NCBI RefSeq assembly: GCF_900129635.1
Contig: NZ_FSRB01000002.1
Coordinates: 2,322,727-2,386,726 of the forward strand
Direction of reading: 5' to 3'
Length of the DNA: 64,000 bases
DNA from: Singulisphaera sp. GP187
GTDB lineage: Bacteria; Planctomycetota; Planctomycetia; Isosphaerales; Isosphaeraceae
The translations under genes and the position numbers were made by a program. This document shows positions 8,746 to 17,577 of the stretch, piece after piece. The stretch's first letter is position 1, and the number at the start of each line of letters is the position of its first letter. The notes under the pieces are model-generated. The model searched no databases and had not been told where the DNA came from. It worked only from the letters and a program-made list of their open reading frames with translations.

Positions 8746-9098
8746 CGCGTTTGGCTCGCGGGTCGGCTCCAAGCCGCTCCCAAAACTCTCTGACTCCTTG
8801 AGGTTTTGGGATCACTGGGCGCGATGGAGTTGGGGCCTTTCCCGATCGCTTCGGTCCGCCGCCCACGAGCAAGCCACTTGCGAATTTGCGTACGCGACCT
8901 GCCGCCTGCTCCACGATCGTATTCGTGAGACAAATCCTGAACGATCATGTTGAGATGATGCCGCGCCTAATGGGCTCGATGCGAATCTGTCGGGACGCTC
9001 TTCCAAAATTCATGGTCTCACGGTACGGTTTTTAACGCTGACTTCATTGTTCAGCGAATTCACCCCGGTTTGGCCGTGTCTCAAGGAGGAGTCAGCGC
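8746..9098. other. Intergenic region with one hairpin, no gene
   Basis: This 353-base gap follows the methyltransferase gene. An 8-bp inverted repeat CCCAAAAC/GTTTTGGG (8779-8810, 16-base loop) lies 34 bases after that stop and could end transcription, though no T run follows. The rest shows no coding pattern I can support. Confidence 0.5.
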
Positions 9099-9455
9099 AT
9101 GGTAACTCCTGTGCGTGCATGGTCCGGTTTCATCCAGTGGACTTCGCGGTCTCAGCATTCGGCACTCAGGATCGTTACCATCGGTGCCCTGCTCTTCGCG
9201 GCCTTTCAGCTCCACGAAAGAGCGAATCGACTCGAGCAACGCGAACGTTTATTGCAGCAGCAAATGGCTGCGATTTCGCGTCAGACCCAGGAACATGACG
9301 AACGCGTGCGGAGTCTTGGCACGCTGCCCGCCCCTCTCGAGCGAGTTGCCGAGGCCTCAGCCACCAATTCCACTCCGTTTCTGGACGGCGTTGTCCATCG
9401 TGCCAGCCACCCCGACCTGATTCGACCGGTCGCTCTCAAGACCACGGATCGTTGA
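9099..9455 (+). CDS. Small membrane protein with coiled coil, unknown function
   Basis: This 118-residue protein has one membrane helix near residues 22-38 (ALRIVTIGALLFAAFQLH) followed by a charged heptad-rich stretch (ERANRLEQRERLLQQQMAAI) that should form a coiled coil. The remaining 45 residues look unstructured. The start is supported by a strong AAGGAGG site 9 bases upstream of the ATG, and a clear intrinsic terminator lies 33 bases after the stop. I recognise no family. It appears to be its own transcription unit. Confidence 0.65.
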   Translation: MVTPVRAWSGFIQWTSRSQHSALRIVTIGALLFAAFQLHERANRLEQRERLLQQQMAAISRQTQEHDERVRSLGTLPAPLERVAEASATNSTPFLDGVVHRASHPDLIRPVALKTTDR

Positions 9456-9487
9456 GTCGTCGGGCGGGGTGCCTTGACGATTCCCTA

Positions 9488-9523
9488 AGACCCACTCGTG
9501 GGTCTCGGTTTTCTTTGATTTTC
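9488..9523 (+). terminator. Intrinsic terminator after the small membrane protein
   Basis: An 8-bp stem AGACCCAC/GTGGGTCT with a 2-base spacer (9488-9505) is followed by a T-rich tract, CGGTTTTCTTTGATTTTC. Confidence 0.75.
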
Positions 9524-9583
9524 TGATGGGCGATCGCAGGGATTGCACATCAATCAATACAAAGAGAGACCGGGCTCACCTGG

Positions 9584-10753
9584 TTAGGGGGCGCTGCTCA
9601 GTTGGAGGATTGAGATTTCGGGTGGGCAGAAGAAGCGAATGCGCGGAGCTTGTCCCCGTTCGCAGCCGACTCCTCGGCTGACGTAGAGCCGGTTATCGAC
9701 GAGCGAATGGAGTCCGCCGGCGGCGACCTGCCGAGGCACATCGCTCAGGGTCATCGGGGGGCCGAAGCCGGGAACGACGATCTGGCCCCCGTGCGTGTGC
9801 CCAGCCACGGTGAGGTCGATCCGCGATCGGCGTTTCAGGCCAAGCGCGACATCGGGTCGGTGGGCCACAAGAATGCGGATATCCTCATCTCCTGGGGCCG
9901 TTTCCAATTGATGGATGGTTTCCCGGGCTCCGCCGGTCATCGTATCCAACTCCACGCCACCGATCGTCACCTGTCGGTCGCCGAGCTTGATCCGGGTGAC
10001 CTCGTTGACGAGCATGCCGACCCCCGCCGACTGGAGAATTTCCTCGAGTCCGTAATGTCCTCGGTCCACATCGCCCAGGACGAAGTAAACACCGCCCGGT
10101 GCGGACAGCCGACTGAGCAATTCGATCAGATCCGCTCGATTCGCCTCGAGGTCTTTCTCGGATCCCTGGAACAAGTCTCCGGGCATCAGGATCAGGTCGG
10201 GGCGAAGCGACATCAGCCGATCGAAGGCGGACCGCTCGTAATCCGTGATCCTTGAGGTTTGTAGGTCGGCGATCACTCCGATCCGGAACGTTGCCTTCCC
10301 CTGGCGCGCAGGACCGAGCGGAACGCGGGTCGTTTCCACCTGGAGGCGAAACGGCTCGATCCAACTCGCATAAACGCCGATTGGGATGAGCGCGAAGGTC
10401 CCCACCGCGAAAATCCGCGCTGGTTTCGACACGCTCACGCGCCGACCCTCTCCCAGCGGGAGCGACGAAGCAACCAGCAGGGCGACTGCGGCCGCCGGCG
10501 GGAGGATCATCAGATCCACATAGACCAGGTGGATCACTCCAAAGAGGTTCAACCCCAACAAAGTCAACGGAGTGAGTTTGATCATGAAGACCAACGCGGT
10601 GATCAGCACCGCGTTGAGCACTTGCTTCATGCCGATTTCCGCGGAGCCGCTCCGCACACCAAACCCACGAGCTCCCAAGCAGACGCCCGTGATCACAAGA
10701 AAATCAATGAGGGTTGATCCGATCACGACAAGTGCGAAGGTTTGCTGTGACAT
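9584..10753 (-). CDS. Membrane-anchored metallophosphoesterase-like protein with altered metal site
   Basis: This 389-residue protein has about four membrane helices in residues 1-130, then a calcineurin-like phosphoesterase domain of the YkuE/YaeI type (about 155-385). Family order is clear: GVIADLQ, LILMPGDLFQ, GGVYFVLGDVD, LVNE, VAHRPD, AGHTHGGQ and SRGVG near the end. Several canonical metal ligands are changed: DxH reads D163-L-Q165, GDxxD reads GDLFQ, and GNHD reads GDVD. Only the C-terminal GHTH is intact. The enzyme may bind metal differently or be inactive. The start ATG at 10753 places the first helix at the N-terminus. Confidence 0.82.
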   Translation of the reverse strand: MSQQTFALVVIGSTLIDFLVITGVCLGARGFGVRSGSAEIGMKQVLNAVLITALVFMIKLTPLTLLGLNLFGVIHLVYVDLMILPPAAAVALLVASSLPLGEGRRVSVSKPARIFAVGTFALIPIGVYASWIEPFRLQVETTRVPLGPARQGKATFRIGVIADLQTSRITDYERSAFDRLMSLRPDLILMPGDLFQGSEKDLEANRADLIELLSRLSAPGGVYFVLGDVDRGHYGLEEILQSAGVGMLVNEVTRIKLGDRQVTIGGVELDTMTGGARETIHQLETAPGDEDIRILVAHRPDVALGLKRRSRIDLTVAGHTHGGQIVVPGFGPPMTLSDVPRQVAAGGLHSLVDNRLYVSRGVGCERGQAPRIRFFCPPEISILQLSSAP

Positions 10754-11082
10754 GGCACCCGTTCAATTCCATCATCGAATGAGAGTGGAACTCGCTCATC
10801 ATGAGCGAGTCGCCACGGGTCCCTCGATCGAGATCGCCGCGAGTCATTATGGAGGGCTCAGGATAATCGGCAACCCCGGTCGTCGTCGAGAGTGAGCGGA
10901 TCGCCTGGGCGTTCCAGGGGTGGGGCCCGGCCGGAACCGTCGCGGAGATCGAGCCAAGGGGCGGGGCTTCCGGGGCGGTTGGCGTCCGCGTATGCTGGGA
11001 TTCTGGCAACCTGGGGAGGGGAGACACCTGACACGACTTCCGTTCCCAAGGGGTCTCGATCGCGTGTTCGGCGAGCAAAAGC
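10754..11082. other. Intergenic region upstream of a sulfatase relic
   Basis: This 329-base stretch separates the phosphoesterase start from the sulfatase relic. I see no gene and no convincing sulfatase similarity in any frame here, so the relic's upstream part appears lost rather than merely frameshifted. Confidence 0.5.
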
Positions 11083-11388
11083 CATGATACAATCGAGCTT
11101 CGTCGATGGCCCAAGGAGGCCGACGCCGCCATCGCGGGGGGCGTTCCCGAGTTTCTCGCTTTCGACGGCGAGTTGCCACCGGGCAAGGCGCTACCGATTG
11201 CACGCGTCCGGTTGAAAATCGGTGACCTTGACGAGACCAAACCGGTTCTCCCCGATGCCAAGGCCGTCACCTTTACCGTGAACTTGCGGAGCGACGTCAA
11301 GTTACCCATGCAAAGCTGGTTTTATGATGAGCAGGGTTGCGAGCTTTGTGGCGCCTATTTTGCCTATGTTTCCAGGAATCGACCGTAG
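11083..11388 (+). pseudogene. Relic of a sulfatase C-terminus
   Basis: Read forward from 11083, the frame gives HDTIELRRWPKEADAAI, then GKALPIARVRLKIGD, AVTFTVNL, LPMQSWFYDEQGCELCGAY and a final FAYVSRN. This is the conserved C-terminal domain of planctomycete arylsulfatases, usually found after about 400 residues of catalytic domain. Nothing of the catalytic domain (no CxPSR, no N-terminal NxxDD) lies upstream, and only a TTG at 11173 could start translation in this frame. It is best read as the tail of a deleted sulfatase gene. Expression as a 71-residue peptide is possible but unlikely. Confidence 0.7.
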
Positions 11389-11433
11389 TGCGACGGGGGA
11401 TTCCACGTCTCCTGGACCGACCGAGAGCGATTC

Positions 11434-13296
11434 ATGCTTGGACCGAACTCAACGCTGAACTCGAACCGAGTGGCCCCCTGGCTGAGGCTCCCACGCGTTT
11501 GGTCCGAGTCGAACAATCGAGGCAGAGCTTGCGGGCAGGGCACGCTTGCTTTCCTGCTTCTTTGTCTGGGGCTAAGTCGCCTGGTTGAGGCCGCCACGCC
11601 CGCTCCCACCGCGTCGACCCTGCCGTCGCCGCGGCGTCCGGTCGCGCTCTGCTTTAACCGGGACGGAACCCGGCTTTTCGTCGCGAACCGAAACAACGGC
11701 AGCCTCTCGGTCATTGACGTTCGGCAACAGCGGGTTATCGCCGAATCTCCCGTAGGCCAAGGATTGGCCGACCTCGTTCCCTTGCCCGACGGCACTTCGT
11801 GGCTGGTCGTCGATCAGGAGGAGAATGCACTTCTGCTGCTGGAGGAACGCAACGGCTCGCTCCAAGTCGTCGCGCGGCAACCGGTGAAGCTCGACCCGGT
11901 AAAGCTTGTGCTTATGCCGGATGGGACGACATGTGTTGTCGCATCACGCCTGGGGCGTTCCCTGACCGTTTGCTCGCGGGTTCAGACCGCAACCGAACCG
12001 CGATCGACCTTGCGCGTGACCCGCTCGATCGACTTGCCGTTCAGTCCGCGTGACATGCTTCTGGTACGGGATGGGGCAACGCTCATTGTCGCCGACGCGT
12101 TCGGAGGTCAGCTTGCGCTGATTGACGTGCAGAGCGGCCGGATTCTGGCGGTTCACTCGCTCCCGGCCCACAACATCCGCGGTTTGGCACTCACTCCGGA
12201 CGGCGACGCGTTGCTCCTCGGTCACCAGGAGCTCAACCCGGACGGACGCGCGATTCAGGACGACATCCAGTGGGGGGCCTTGCTCTCAAACAAGGTCCGC
12301 GTGCTCAAGCTCGACCGACTCCTCGACCGGCAACCCGAGGCGCGGTTGCGTCCCCCCGCACAATCGGATCAAGTGATCGATCTCGGCCGATTCTCGGGCG
12401 ATCCATCCGCACTCGCCTGTGACCGTGACGGGCGAGTCATTCTCTCCCTGGCCGGAGTCGACCAAATCGTCACGGGATCGGATTATTCTCATCTGGAAAT
12501 CCGTACCGGGAGTGGCAAACGCCCGACCGCGATCGCGTTGGACTCCGATCAGGCGCTGGTGTATGTTGCGGACACCCTCGACGACACGATCTCCGTGTTC
12601 GAGATCAAGACGGGGAAGCGTCGGGCCCAGATCCCCCTCGGACCGAGTCGAGACGCCTCGATCGAGGAGCGTGGAGAACGTCTGTTCTACGACGCCCGGC
12701 TCTCCCGAGGCGGCTGGATGAGCTGTCACAGTTGCCACACCGACGGTCACACGAACGGACTCAACGTCGATACGATTGGCGACGGTGGCTACGGTGCGCC
12801 CAAACGCGTCCCCTCCTTGTTCGGCACGAGCCAGACGGGCCCCTGGGGTTGGACCGGTCGCAACGATCGCCTTGATGAACAAGTGCACCAATCCACCGTC
12901 ACGACCGTTCAAGGCCTCTGGCCGACCGAGACCGAGGTGGCCGAGATGTCCGCCTTCCTACGAACGCTCACGCACCCGCGCACTCCACCGATCGCCCCCT
13001 CGAACCAGGCTTCGGCCCAGCGTGGACAGGCACTCTTCGAGTTGCAGTGTGCCACCTGTCATGCCAAGCCCGAGTACACGTCGGTCCGGCTCTATGACGT
13101 GGGACTGGCGGACGAGGTCGGCCAACGTCGGTTCAATCCGCCGTCGTTGCGAGGCGTCCGCTATCGTGCGCCGCTCTTACACGATGGGCGGGCCAAGACG
13201 CTCGAAGCGGTCTTTCGCAAGCATAAGCATCCCCGCGACACCGAATGGACCGACGAGGAGATCAGCGACATCCTCAGCTTCCTCGATTCGCTCTGA
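11434..13296 (+). CDS. Exported beta-propeller and di-haem cytochrome c protein
   Basis: This protein of up to 620 residues has a signal-like hydrophobic segment near residues 35-52 (GTLAFLLLCLGLSRLVEA). A seven-bladed YVTN-type beta-propeller follows (about 65-400; FNRDGTRLFVANRNNGSLSV, ALTPDGDALLLG, ALVYVADTLDDTISVFE). A cytochrome-c-peroxidase-like part completes it with two CxxCH haem motifs: CHSCH near residue 430 and CATCH near residue 547. The end has APLLHDGRA and LEAVFRKH, as in MauG/CcpA-like proteins. It probably acts in the periplasm in electron transfer or oxidation of an unknown substrate. The ATG at 11434 gives an unusually long pre-signal segment, so a later start is possible. 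Confidence 0.85.
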   Translation: MLGPNSTLNSNRVAPWLRLPRVWSESNNRGRACGQGTLAFLLLCLGLSRLVEAATPAPTASTLPSPRRPVALCFNRDGTRLFVANRNNGSLSVIDVRQQRVIAESPVGQGLADLVPLPDGTSWLVVDQEENALLLLEERNGSLQVVARQPVKLDPVKLVLMPDGTTCVVASRLGRSLTVCSRVQTATEPRSTLRVTRSIDLPFSPRDMLLVRDGATLIVADAFGGQLALIDVQSGRILAVHSLPAHNIRGLALTPDGDALLLGHQELNPDGRAIQDDIQWGALLSNKVRVLKLDRLLDRQPEARLRPPAQSDQVIDLGRFSGDPSALACDRDGRVILSLAGVDQIVTGSDYSHLEIRTGSGKRPTAIALDSDQALVYVADTLDDTISVFEIKTGKRRAQIPLGPSRDASIEERGERLFYDARLSRGGWMSCHSCHTDGHTNGLNVDTIGDGGYGAPKRVPSLFGTSQTGPWGWTGRNDRLDEQVHQSTVTTVQGLWPTETEVAEMSAFLRTLTHPRTPPIAPSNQASAQRGQALFELQCATCHAKPEYTSVRLYDVGLADEVGQRRFNPPSLRGVRYRAPLLHDGRAKTLEAVFRKHKHPRDTEWTDEEISDILSFLDSL

Positions 13297-13343
13297 AACC
13301 GAAGCATTCACGCTGTTTTTCGTTCCTCCAAGAGGACCGTGAC

Positions 13344-14156
13344 ATGAGCATTTTTCGTGACGACCTGTTCCGGGATCAGGTCATCTTGATCACGGGGGGT
13401 GGAACCGGGATTGGCCGTGGAATCGCCCTGGCCCTGGCCGCTCACGGAGCGGACACGGCGATCCTCAGCCGGACCGCCGAGCACTTGGATCCGACGGCGG
13501 CCGAGATCAGCAAGGCGACCGGTCGCCGCTGCCTGGCTCTCGTCGCCGACGTTCGACAGCCGGAGCAAGTTGACGCCGCGGTTGCCCGAGTCGTCGCCGA
13601 ACTCGGCCGGCTCGATAGCGTGATCAATGCCGCCGCCGGCAATTTTCTCTGCCCCTCGGCCGACCTCTCGCCGAACGGGTTTGGCACCGTCCTCGACATT
13701 GATTCCAAGGGGACATGGAACGTGTCGAGGGCCGCGTATCACGCCTGGTTGCGCGAGCACGGGGGGCAGATCCTCAACATCAGCGCCACCCTGCACTACG
13801 GCGGAACCCCCGGGCAGGTCCATGTCGCCGCGGCCAAGGCGGCCGTCGACGCCCTGACGCGTACCCTGGCCGTCGAATGGGGACCGCAACGAATCCGGGT
13901 CAACGCGATCGCTCCCGGGCCGATCAGCGACACCGAAGGCGCCCGCCGGCTCTTTCCCGAAGCCATCGCCGAGCGACTCAAACGGATCATCCCCACGCGT
14001 CAACTCGGCCGGATTGACGATGTGGTCAATCTCGCACTCTTTCTGCTGAGCGAAGCGGCCGCCAATATCAACGGCGAAATCGTGGTGACCGATGGCGGCC
14101 TCTGCCTGGCCGGAAACCTCAATCTCTTTGCCGAAGCGCTCCGCTCGAAATCCTGA
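13344..14156 (+). CDS. SDR oxidoreductase, 2,4-dienoyl-CoA reductase-like
   Basis: This 270-residue short-chain dehydrogenase has the cofactor motif TGGGTGIGRG (about residues 15-24), a downstream D in VADVRQ, and NAAAGNFLCPSADLSPNGF. It also has DIDSKGTWNVSRAAY, HVAAAKAAVDALTRTLAVEW and RVNAIAPGPISDTEG. The NFLCP and GPISDTEG blocks closely resemble peroxisomal and bacterial 2,4-dienoyl-CoA reductases, which use a Lys/Asn-type site rather than the usual YxxxK Tyr; here that position reads H-V-A-A-A-K, as in that family. The likely role is NADPH-dependent reduction of dienoyl-CoA in unsaturated fatty-acid oxidation. The ATG at 13344 follows GAGGACCGTGAC. It starts 47 bases after the cytochrome gene. 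Confidence 0.88.
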   Translation: MSIFRDDLFRDQVILITGGGTGIGRGIALALAAHGADTAILSRTAEHLDPTAAEISKATGRRCLALVADVRQPEQVDAAVARVVAELGRLDSVINAAAGNFLCPSADLSPNGFGTVLDIDSKGTWNVSRAAYHAWLREHGGQILNISATLHYGGTPGQVHVAAAKAAVDALTRTLAVEWGPQRIRVNAIAPGPISDTEGARRLFPEAIAERLKRIIPTRQLGRIDDVVNLALFLLSEAAANINGEIVVTDGGLCLAGNLNLFAEALRSKS

Positions 14157-14224
14157 TCCGAACCCGTTTCCCCCTTTCTTCGGCGCGATCGACTGTGGTG
14201 TCATCCTGGGTCCAACGATTCCCG

Positions 14225-14247
14225 TGGGGTGGGCCGTGACCACCCCA
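14225..14247. terminator. Hairpin between convergent genes
   Basis: An 8-bp perfect stem TGGGGTGG/CCACCCCA with a 7-base loop lies in the 141-base gap between the SDR gene and the GT87 gene, which converge. There is no T run on the plus side. It may be a weak bidirectional stop or a repeat related to the hairpin at 2059-2075. Confidence 0.45.
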
Positions 14248-14297
14248 TAGAAAGAATCCGATCCTGACCGCCGATCAATCGTCAGTCGTGCATGAGT

Positions 14298-15440
14298 TTA
14301 TGGCGGATCAGTGGGCAGTCGCAGGAGGTCGCCGACGATGATCGCGTAGAGTCCGAGAGCAATCAGCATGTGACAACCGAGGCCGCGGGCTACGGGTACG
14401 GCTGTTCCGGCCAGGGAAAGCGTGCCGCAGGCCCAGAGGAGTCGAGGACGGTGCGCGAGAAAGATGACCGCTGGCAATAACCAGAGGAAGTAGTGGTGCC
14501 AGCAGATGGGGGTGCCGGCCAGCATGATGACCGAGGAGAGCGCAAACACTCCAAGGGTCGCCCGGCGCGGCTCGGCATTCCTCGTTTTCCAGACGCAGAC
14601 AGTCCAGGCCAGGGTGAGGCCCGCCAGAACGACTCCCCAGAGGAACCAGATCTGGTTCAACGAGAGAATCCCGAGAGAAAGTGAGTGCAACGGATCGTAG
14701 GCGCCGAGATCGCCGAAGGTTCGAACCAGAACGATCGGCAGACTCTCGTTGTTCACCCTGAGGTCGGCATGGCGAGCGACCAGGTGCCAGGGCTTCTCGT
14801 AGTTGCTGATCCAGTCGACCTGCTCCTCGATCGCCGCGAGCGCTGAGGACCAGCCGACCGCGACCACGATGACACCCAGGCCCAACGTCGCGGTCAGGGC
14901 CATGGCCAGCCAGATTCTCCAGGAGCGGACCCGAGCGACGATCGTTGCCCAGTGGACGATCGGCAGGATCTTGATCATCCCGGCCATCCCGACCAGCGCG
15001 ACGCTCGTCATCGCTTTCTCTTGAAGCAGGGCCGTTAATCCCAACGAAACGAGGCAGACGTTGATCGGGTCGCTCTGGCCAAGCACCAGGGCGTCGATGA
15101 AAAACGGGAGCACGACGTACCAGGCCGGGATTTGCCGACGAAAGTTGAGTCCCGTGAGCCGCTCAAAAATCCGGGGCAAGGCGCCGACGGCCGCGAACGA
15201 TAGTGCGGCCCAGACCAATGAGGCAAGGCCGATCGGCAGCGACGCCAGTGGTGCGAGCAGCACATGGAACGAGACGGGATAACGGGGTTGCGCCGCGACG
15301 TGGAGCCGGCTGGTCCTCCAGAGCGCCTTGGCCGCGAGATAAGGATACTTGAAATCATTGCCGCGTTGCGCACTGCGCAGCACCACATACCCGAAGAAGA
15401 GTGCCAGGCCAATCGCCGCCCCGAGCCTACGCCTGGTCAC
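14298..15440 (-). CDS. GT87-family (DUF2029) integral membrane glycosyltransferase
   Basis: This 380-residue protein has about nine to ten membrane helices along its length. It has the family layout of the polyprenol-phosphate-mannose-using GT87 enzymes: an early YPYLAAKALWR loop, then RYPVSFHVLLAPLASLP, FFIDALVLGQSDPI, and an NNESLP loop before a late SVIMLAGTPICWHHYFLWLLP. The GQ-x2-P/N motif after a helix is characteristic. The acceptor sugar or lipid is unknown. The start is a GTG at 15440 with an AGGATGG site upstream; an ATG is not available in this frame near the first helix. Confidence 0.83.
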   Translation of the reverse strand: MTRRRLGAAIGLALFFGYVVLRSAQRGNDFKYPYLAAKALWRTSRLHVAAQPRYPVSFHVLLAPLASLPIGLASLVWAALSFAAVGALPRIFERLTGLNFRRQIPAWYVVLPFFIDALVLGQSDPINVCLVSLGLTALLQEKAMTSVALVGMAGMIKILPIVHWATIVARVRSWRIWLAMALTATLGLGVIVVAVGWSSALAAIEEQVDWISNYEKPWHLVARHADLRVNNESLPIVLVRTFGDLGAYDPLHSLSLGILSLNQIWFLWGVVLAGLTLAWTVCVWKTRNAEPRRATLGVFALSSVIMLAGTPICWHHYFLWLLPAVIFLAHRPRLLWACGTLSLAGTAVPVARGLGCHMLIALGLYAIIVGDLLRLPTDPP

Positions 15441-16115
15441 ATCGAGCCATCCTATCGCGAACCGGAATGTTCGGCGAAGTCCTCAAGGGAAGACCTCACT
15501 TGGTGGGAGTCATGCGGCGTGAATCAACCCCAGCCCCCGTCAATTCCTCATCGGATTATCGCGCCGACATGATCGCCGGGTTCCCCCACTCTGGCAACCC
15601 TTCTTAGCCCCTTGGTTTGAATTCACCGCCGGTTGACCGTCACGAGTGGAATTCAGGCCCCTGAATTCGGTGATCCGTTCCAACCCCTCGACTTTGCGGT
15701 CGCTCCCGAGTATGAGACGGCCGCTCGTATCCTCACCCGACCATTCACCCATGAGGTCGAACCGGTCCTAGCCGGCGTCTCGGCGGGGATTGCCTCGCAT
15801 GGTTTGATGCGTCGTGGCCGCGGACGACCATGCAACCTGCCCTTGTGGGTCGTGCAGGATGCACGATGCTCGTGTCGTGGTCTGCGGAAAGCGCTTGACA
15901 TAACGGGTGATAGCGCAATCGTTTGCGGTTTGCTGGACGGTTGGGCACATGCCTTGCTTTTCATCATAGACCGTTCGAGTCGGTCGGACACCGCTCGAGC
16001 CGAGGCGAAGGACGAACCCCGGTCGCGGCCGCGTCGAGGCGATGCGGTCCGAACGACTTCGCGGCACGGACGCTTACCGGTTTCGGGACGCCGTCCACCG
16101 GTGGGACAAGGAGTA
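15441..16115. other. Long upstream region before the glycosyltransferase cluster
   Basis: This 675-base gap lies between the divergent GT87 gene and the GT2-like gene. The plus-strand frame of the next gene is open through much of it, but the translation is low-complexity and not protein-like, so I do not extend the gene. A TTGACA at 15895-15900 has no good -10 partner. No RNA gene or repeat is evident. Confidence 0.5.
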
Positions 16116-17540
16116 ATGATGCAAGTCGATGAAATTTATTTTATGATACCGACCTGTCGCCTTCGGGACGTTGCGCAGACGGTTGAGGCCTACGACCAGC
16201 ATTTCTGGCGAAACGGCCATTCGCCGATTCTGATCGTGTGTGACGACTCCAGCCCGGTCGCTCAGGAGAAGTATTATCCATTGCTGGAGCGAACGAGCAC
16301 TCACAGCGAGCTCTACTATGTCGGTCCGCGCGAGAAGGAGGAGTTCATCGGCTTCTTGAGCCGACGGCTGCGCGACAAGCGCTTGGACGGCCTGGTCAAA
16401 AACCTGTTTCGTCCTAGCTACGGGGGGAACAGGAACCACACGCTGATGCACACGTTGGGCGGCCTGATGGTTTCGTCCGACGACGATATGCGGCCCTACG
16501 CCCTGATGGAGCACAGCCTCGAGTCGCTCGGTGAGGGGGAGGTGAGCCGCGGGCGGCTGCACCGGACCGGCCAGAACGGCTACGGCCCCAAGTCGTTCGA
16601 CATCCTCGGGTCGTTCCTCGACGTGCTGGGCAAGCGGGCTGGCGACGTCCCGGACAACTATGAGAAGGGCGAGGTCCTGGTCGACACCGCGATGCACCTG
16701 GAGACCAACGTGTCGATGGGATTATCCAGGGAGAACTCGCTGATCCTGGAACGGGGCCCGGTGCCGGCCGATGCGGTGGTCAAAATGGCCCAGACGTTCC
16801 GCTCCGGCACCAACGACATCGACGCGATGGACTTCGCCGACCTCTTCCTCGAAGACGAGGACCAGATCGACCCGGACGGCCTCAATGAGCTCTACGTGCT
16901 CGTCAATTTCCGCCCGGCCGTGACCAATCGGAATTGGCGGATGGACTGCGGCGTCGCCGGGTACGACAACAGCTTCGGGCTACCCCCCTTCTTCCCGACC
17001 CGCTTGCGGTTCGAGGACTACATCTACCGGCTCTGGATTCAACAGGACGGGATTACCGCCGCTCACGTCGACTCGGCGCAGAATCACACGCGATCCAACT
17101 ACATGCGTAACCCGGTGGCCGCCGAGATCTTCAACGAAGAGGTGTCGAACCTGCTCAAGAAGAAGATCAAGGACACGGTCACTCGGGTCGACGAACTGGG
17201 CATCGCCTTCGACTACGACGGCGAAGTGACGGCCGAGGATGCCCATGCCGTCCTCGACAAGGTGGCGGCCATGTATGCCCGGGCACTCCAGGCCTCCGAG
17301 CGGGCGACGCGACCGGAGCGGAAGGATGCGCTTCGGCTCTTCGCGGCGAATTTGCAGAAGGCCTTCTACGCCTTCGAGCCGGACTTCTTCCACCAAAACC
17401 TGCTGCGGATCGTGGACGACGTCGTGACCACGATCAAAGGGTCGATCGAGCTCTGGCCGACTCTGATCGAGATCTGTTACTTCGAGAAGGACCGCCGGGG
17501 CCTTCCCCGGACCAAGGTGAACAACCGGCGGGCGAGCTGA
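16116..17540 (+). CDS. Putative glycosyltransferase (GT2-like)
   Basis: This 474-residue protein starts with a Rossmann-like segment EIYFMIPTCRLRDV, then PILIVCDDSS (a GT-A-type nucleotide-sugar start) and, near residue 128, MVSSDDDMRP, which looks like the metal-binding DxD of GT-A enzymes. Later parts include RNWRMDCGVAGYDNSFGLPPFFPTR and FEDYIYRLW. The last 130 residues look helical. The substrate is unknown. The start is the first of two ATGs after an AAGGAG site; the frame is open further upstream but without protein-like sequence. The GT4 gene follows 37 bases later and then the debranching-like gene, which suggests a shared role in alpha-glucan or glycoside metabolism. Confidence 0.72.
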   Translation: MMQVDEIYFMIPTCRLRDVAQTVEAYDQHFWRNGHSPILIVCDDSSPVAQEKYYPLLERTSTHSELYYVGPREKEEFIGFLSRRLRDKRLDGLVKNLFRPSYGGNRNHTLMHTLGGLMVSSDDDMRPYALMEHSLESLGEGEVSRGRLHRTGQNGYGPKSFDILGSFLDVLGKRAGDVPDNYEKGEVLVDTAMHLETNVSMGLSRENSLILERGPVPADAVVKMAQTFRSGTNDIDAMDFADLFLEDEDQIDPDGLNELYVLVNFRPAVTNRNWRMDCGVAGYDNSFGLPPFFPTRLRFEDYIYRLWIQQDGITAAHVDSAQNHTRSNYMRNPVAAEIFNEEVSNLLKKKIKDTVTRVDELGIAFDYDGEVTAEDAHAVLDKVAAMYARALQASERATRPERKDALRLFAANLQKAFYAFEPDFFHQNLLRIVDDVVTTIKGSIELWPTLIEICYFEKDRRGLPRTKVNNRRAS

Positions 17541-17577
17541 GCCGCTTCGTTCCCACTTCCCCGGAGTCCATCCCAAG

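Noticed and set aside
15895..15923. TTGACA as a promoter for the glycosyltransferase cluster
   Set aside because: No acceptable -10 element at 16-18 bases spacing.
15633..16115. Upstream extension of the GT2-like gene by 161 codons
   Set aside because: The frame is open, but the translation is low-complexity, and the ATG at 16116 has a clear AAGGAG site and starts at the conserved fold.
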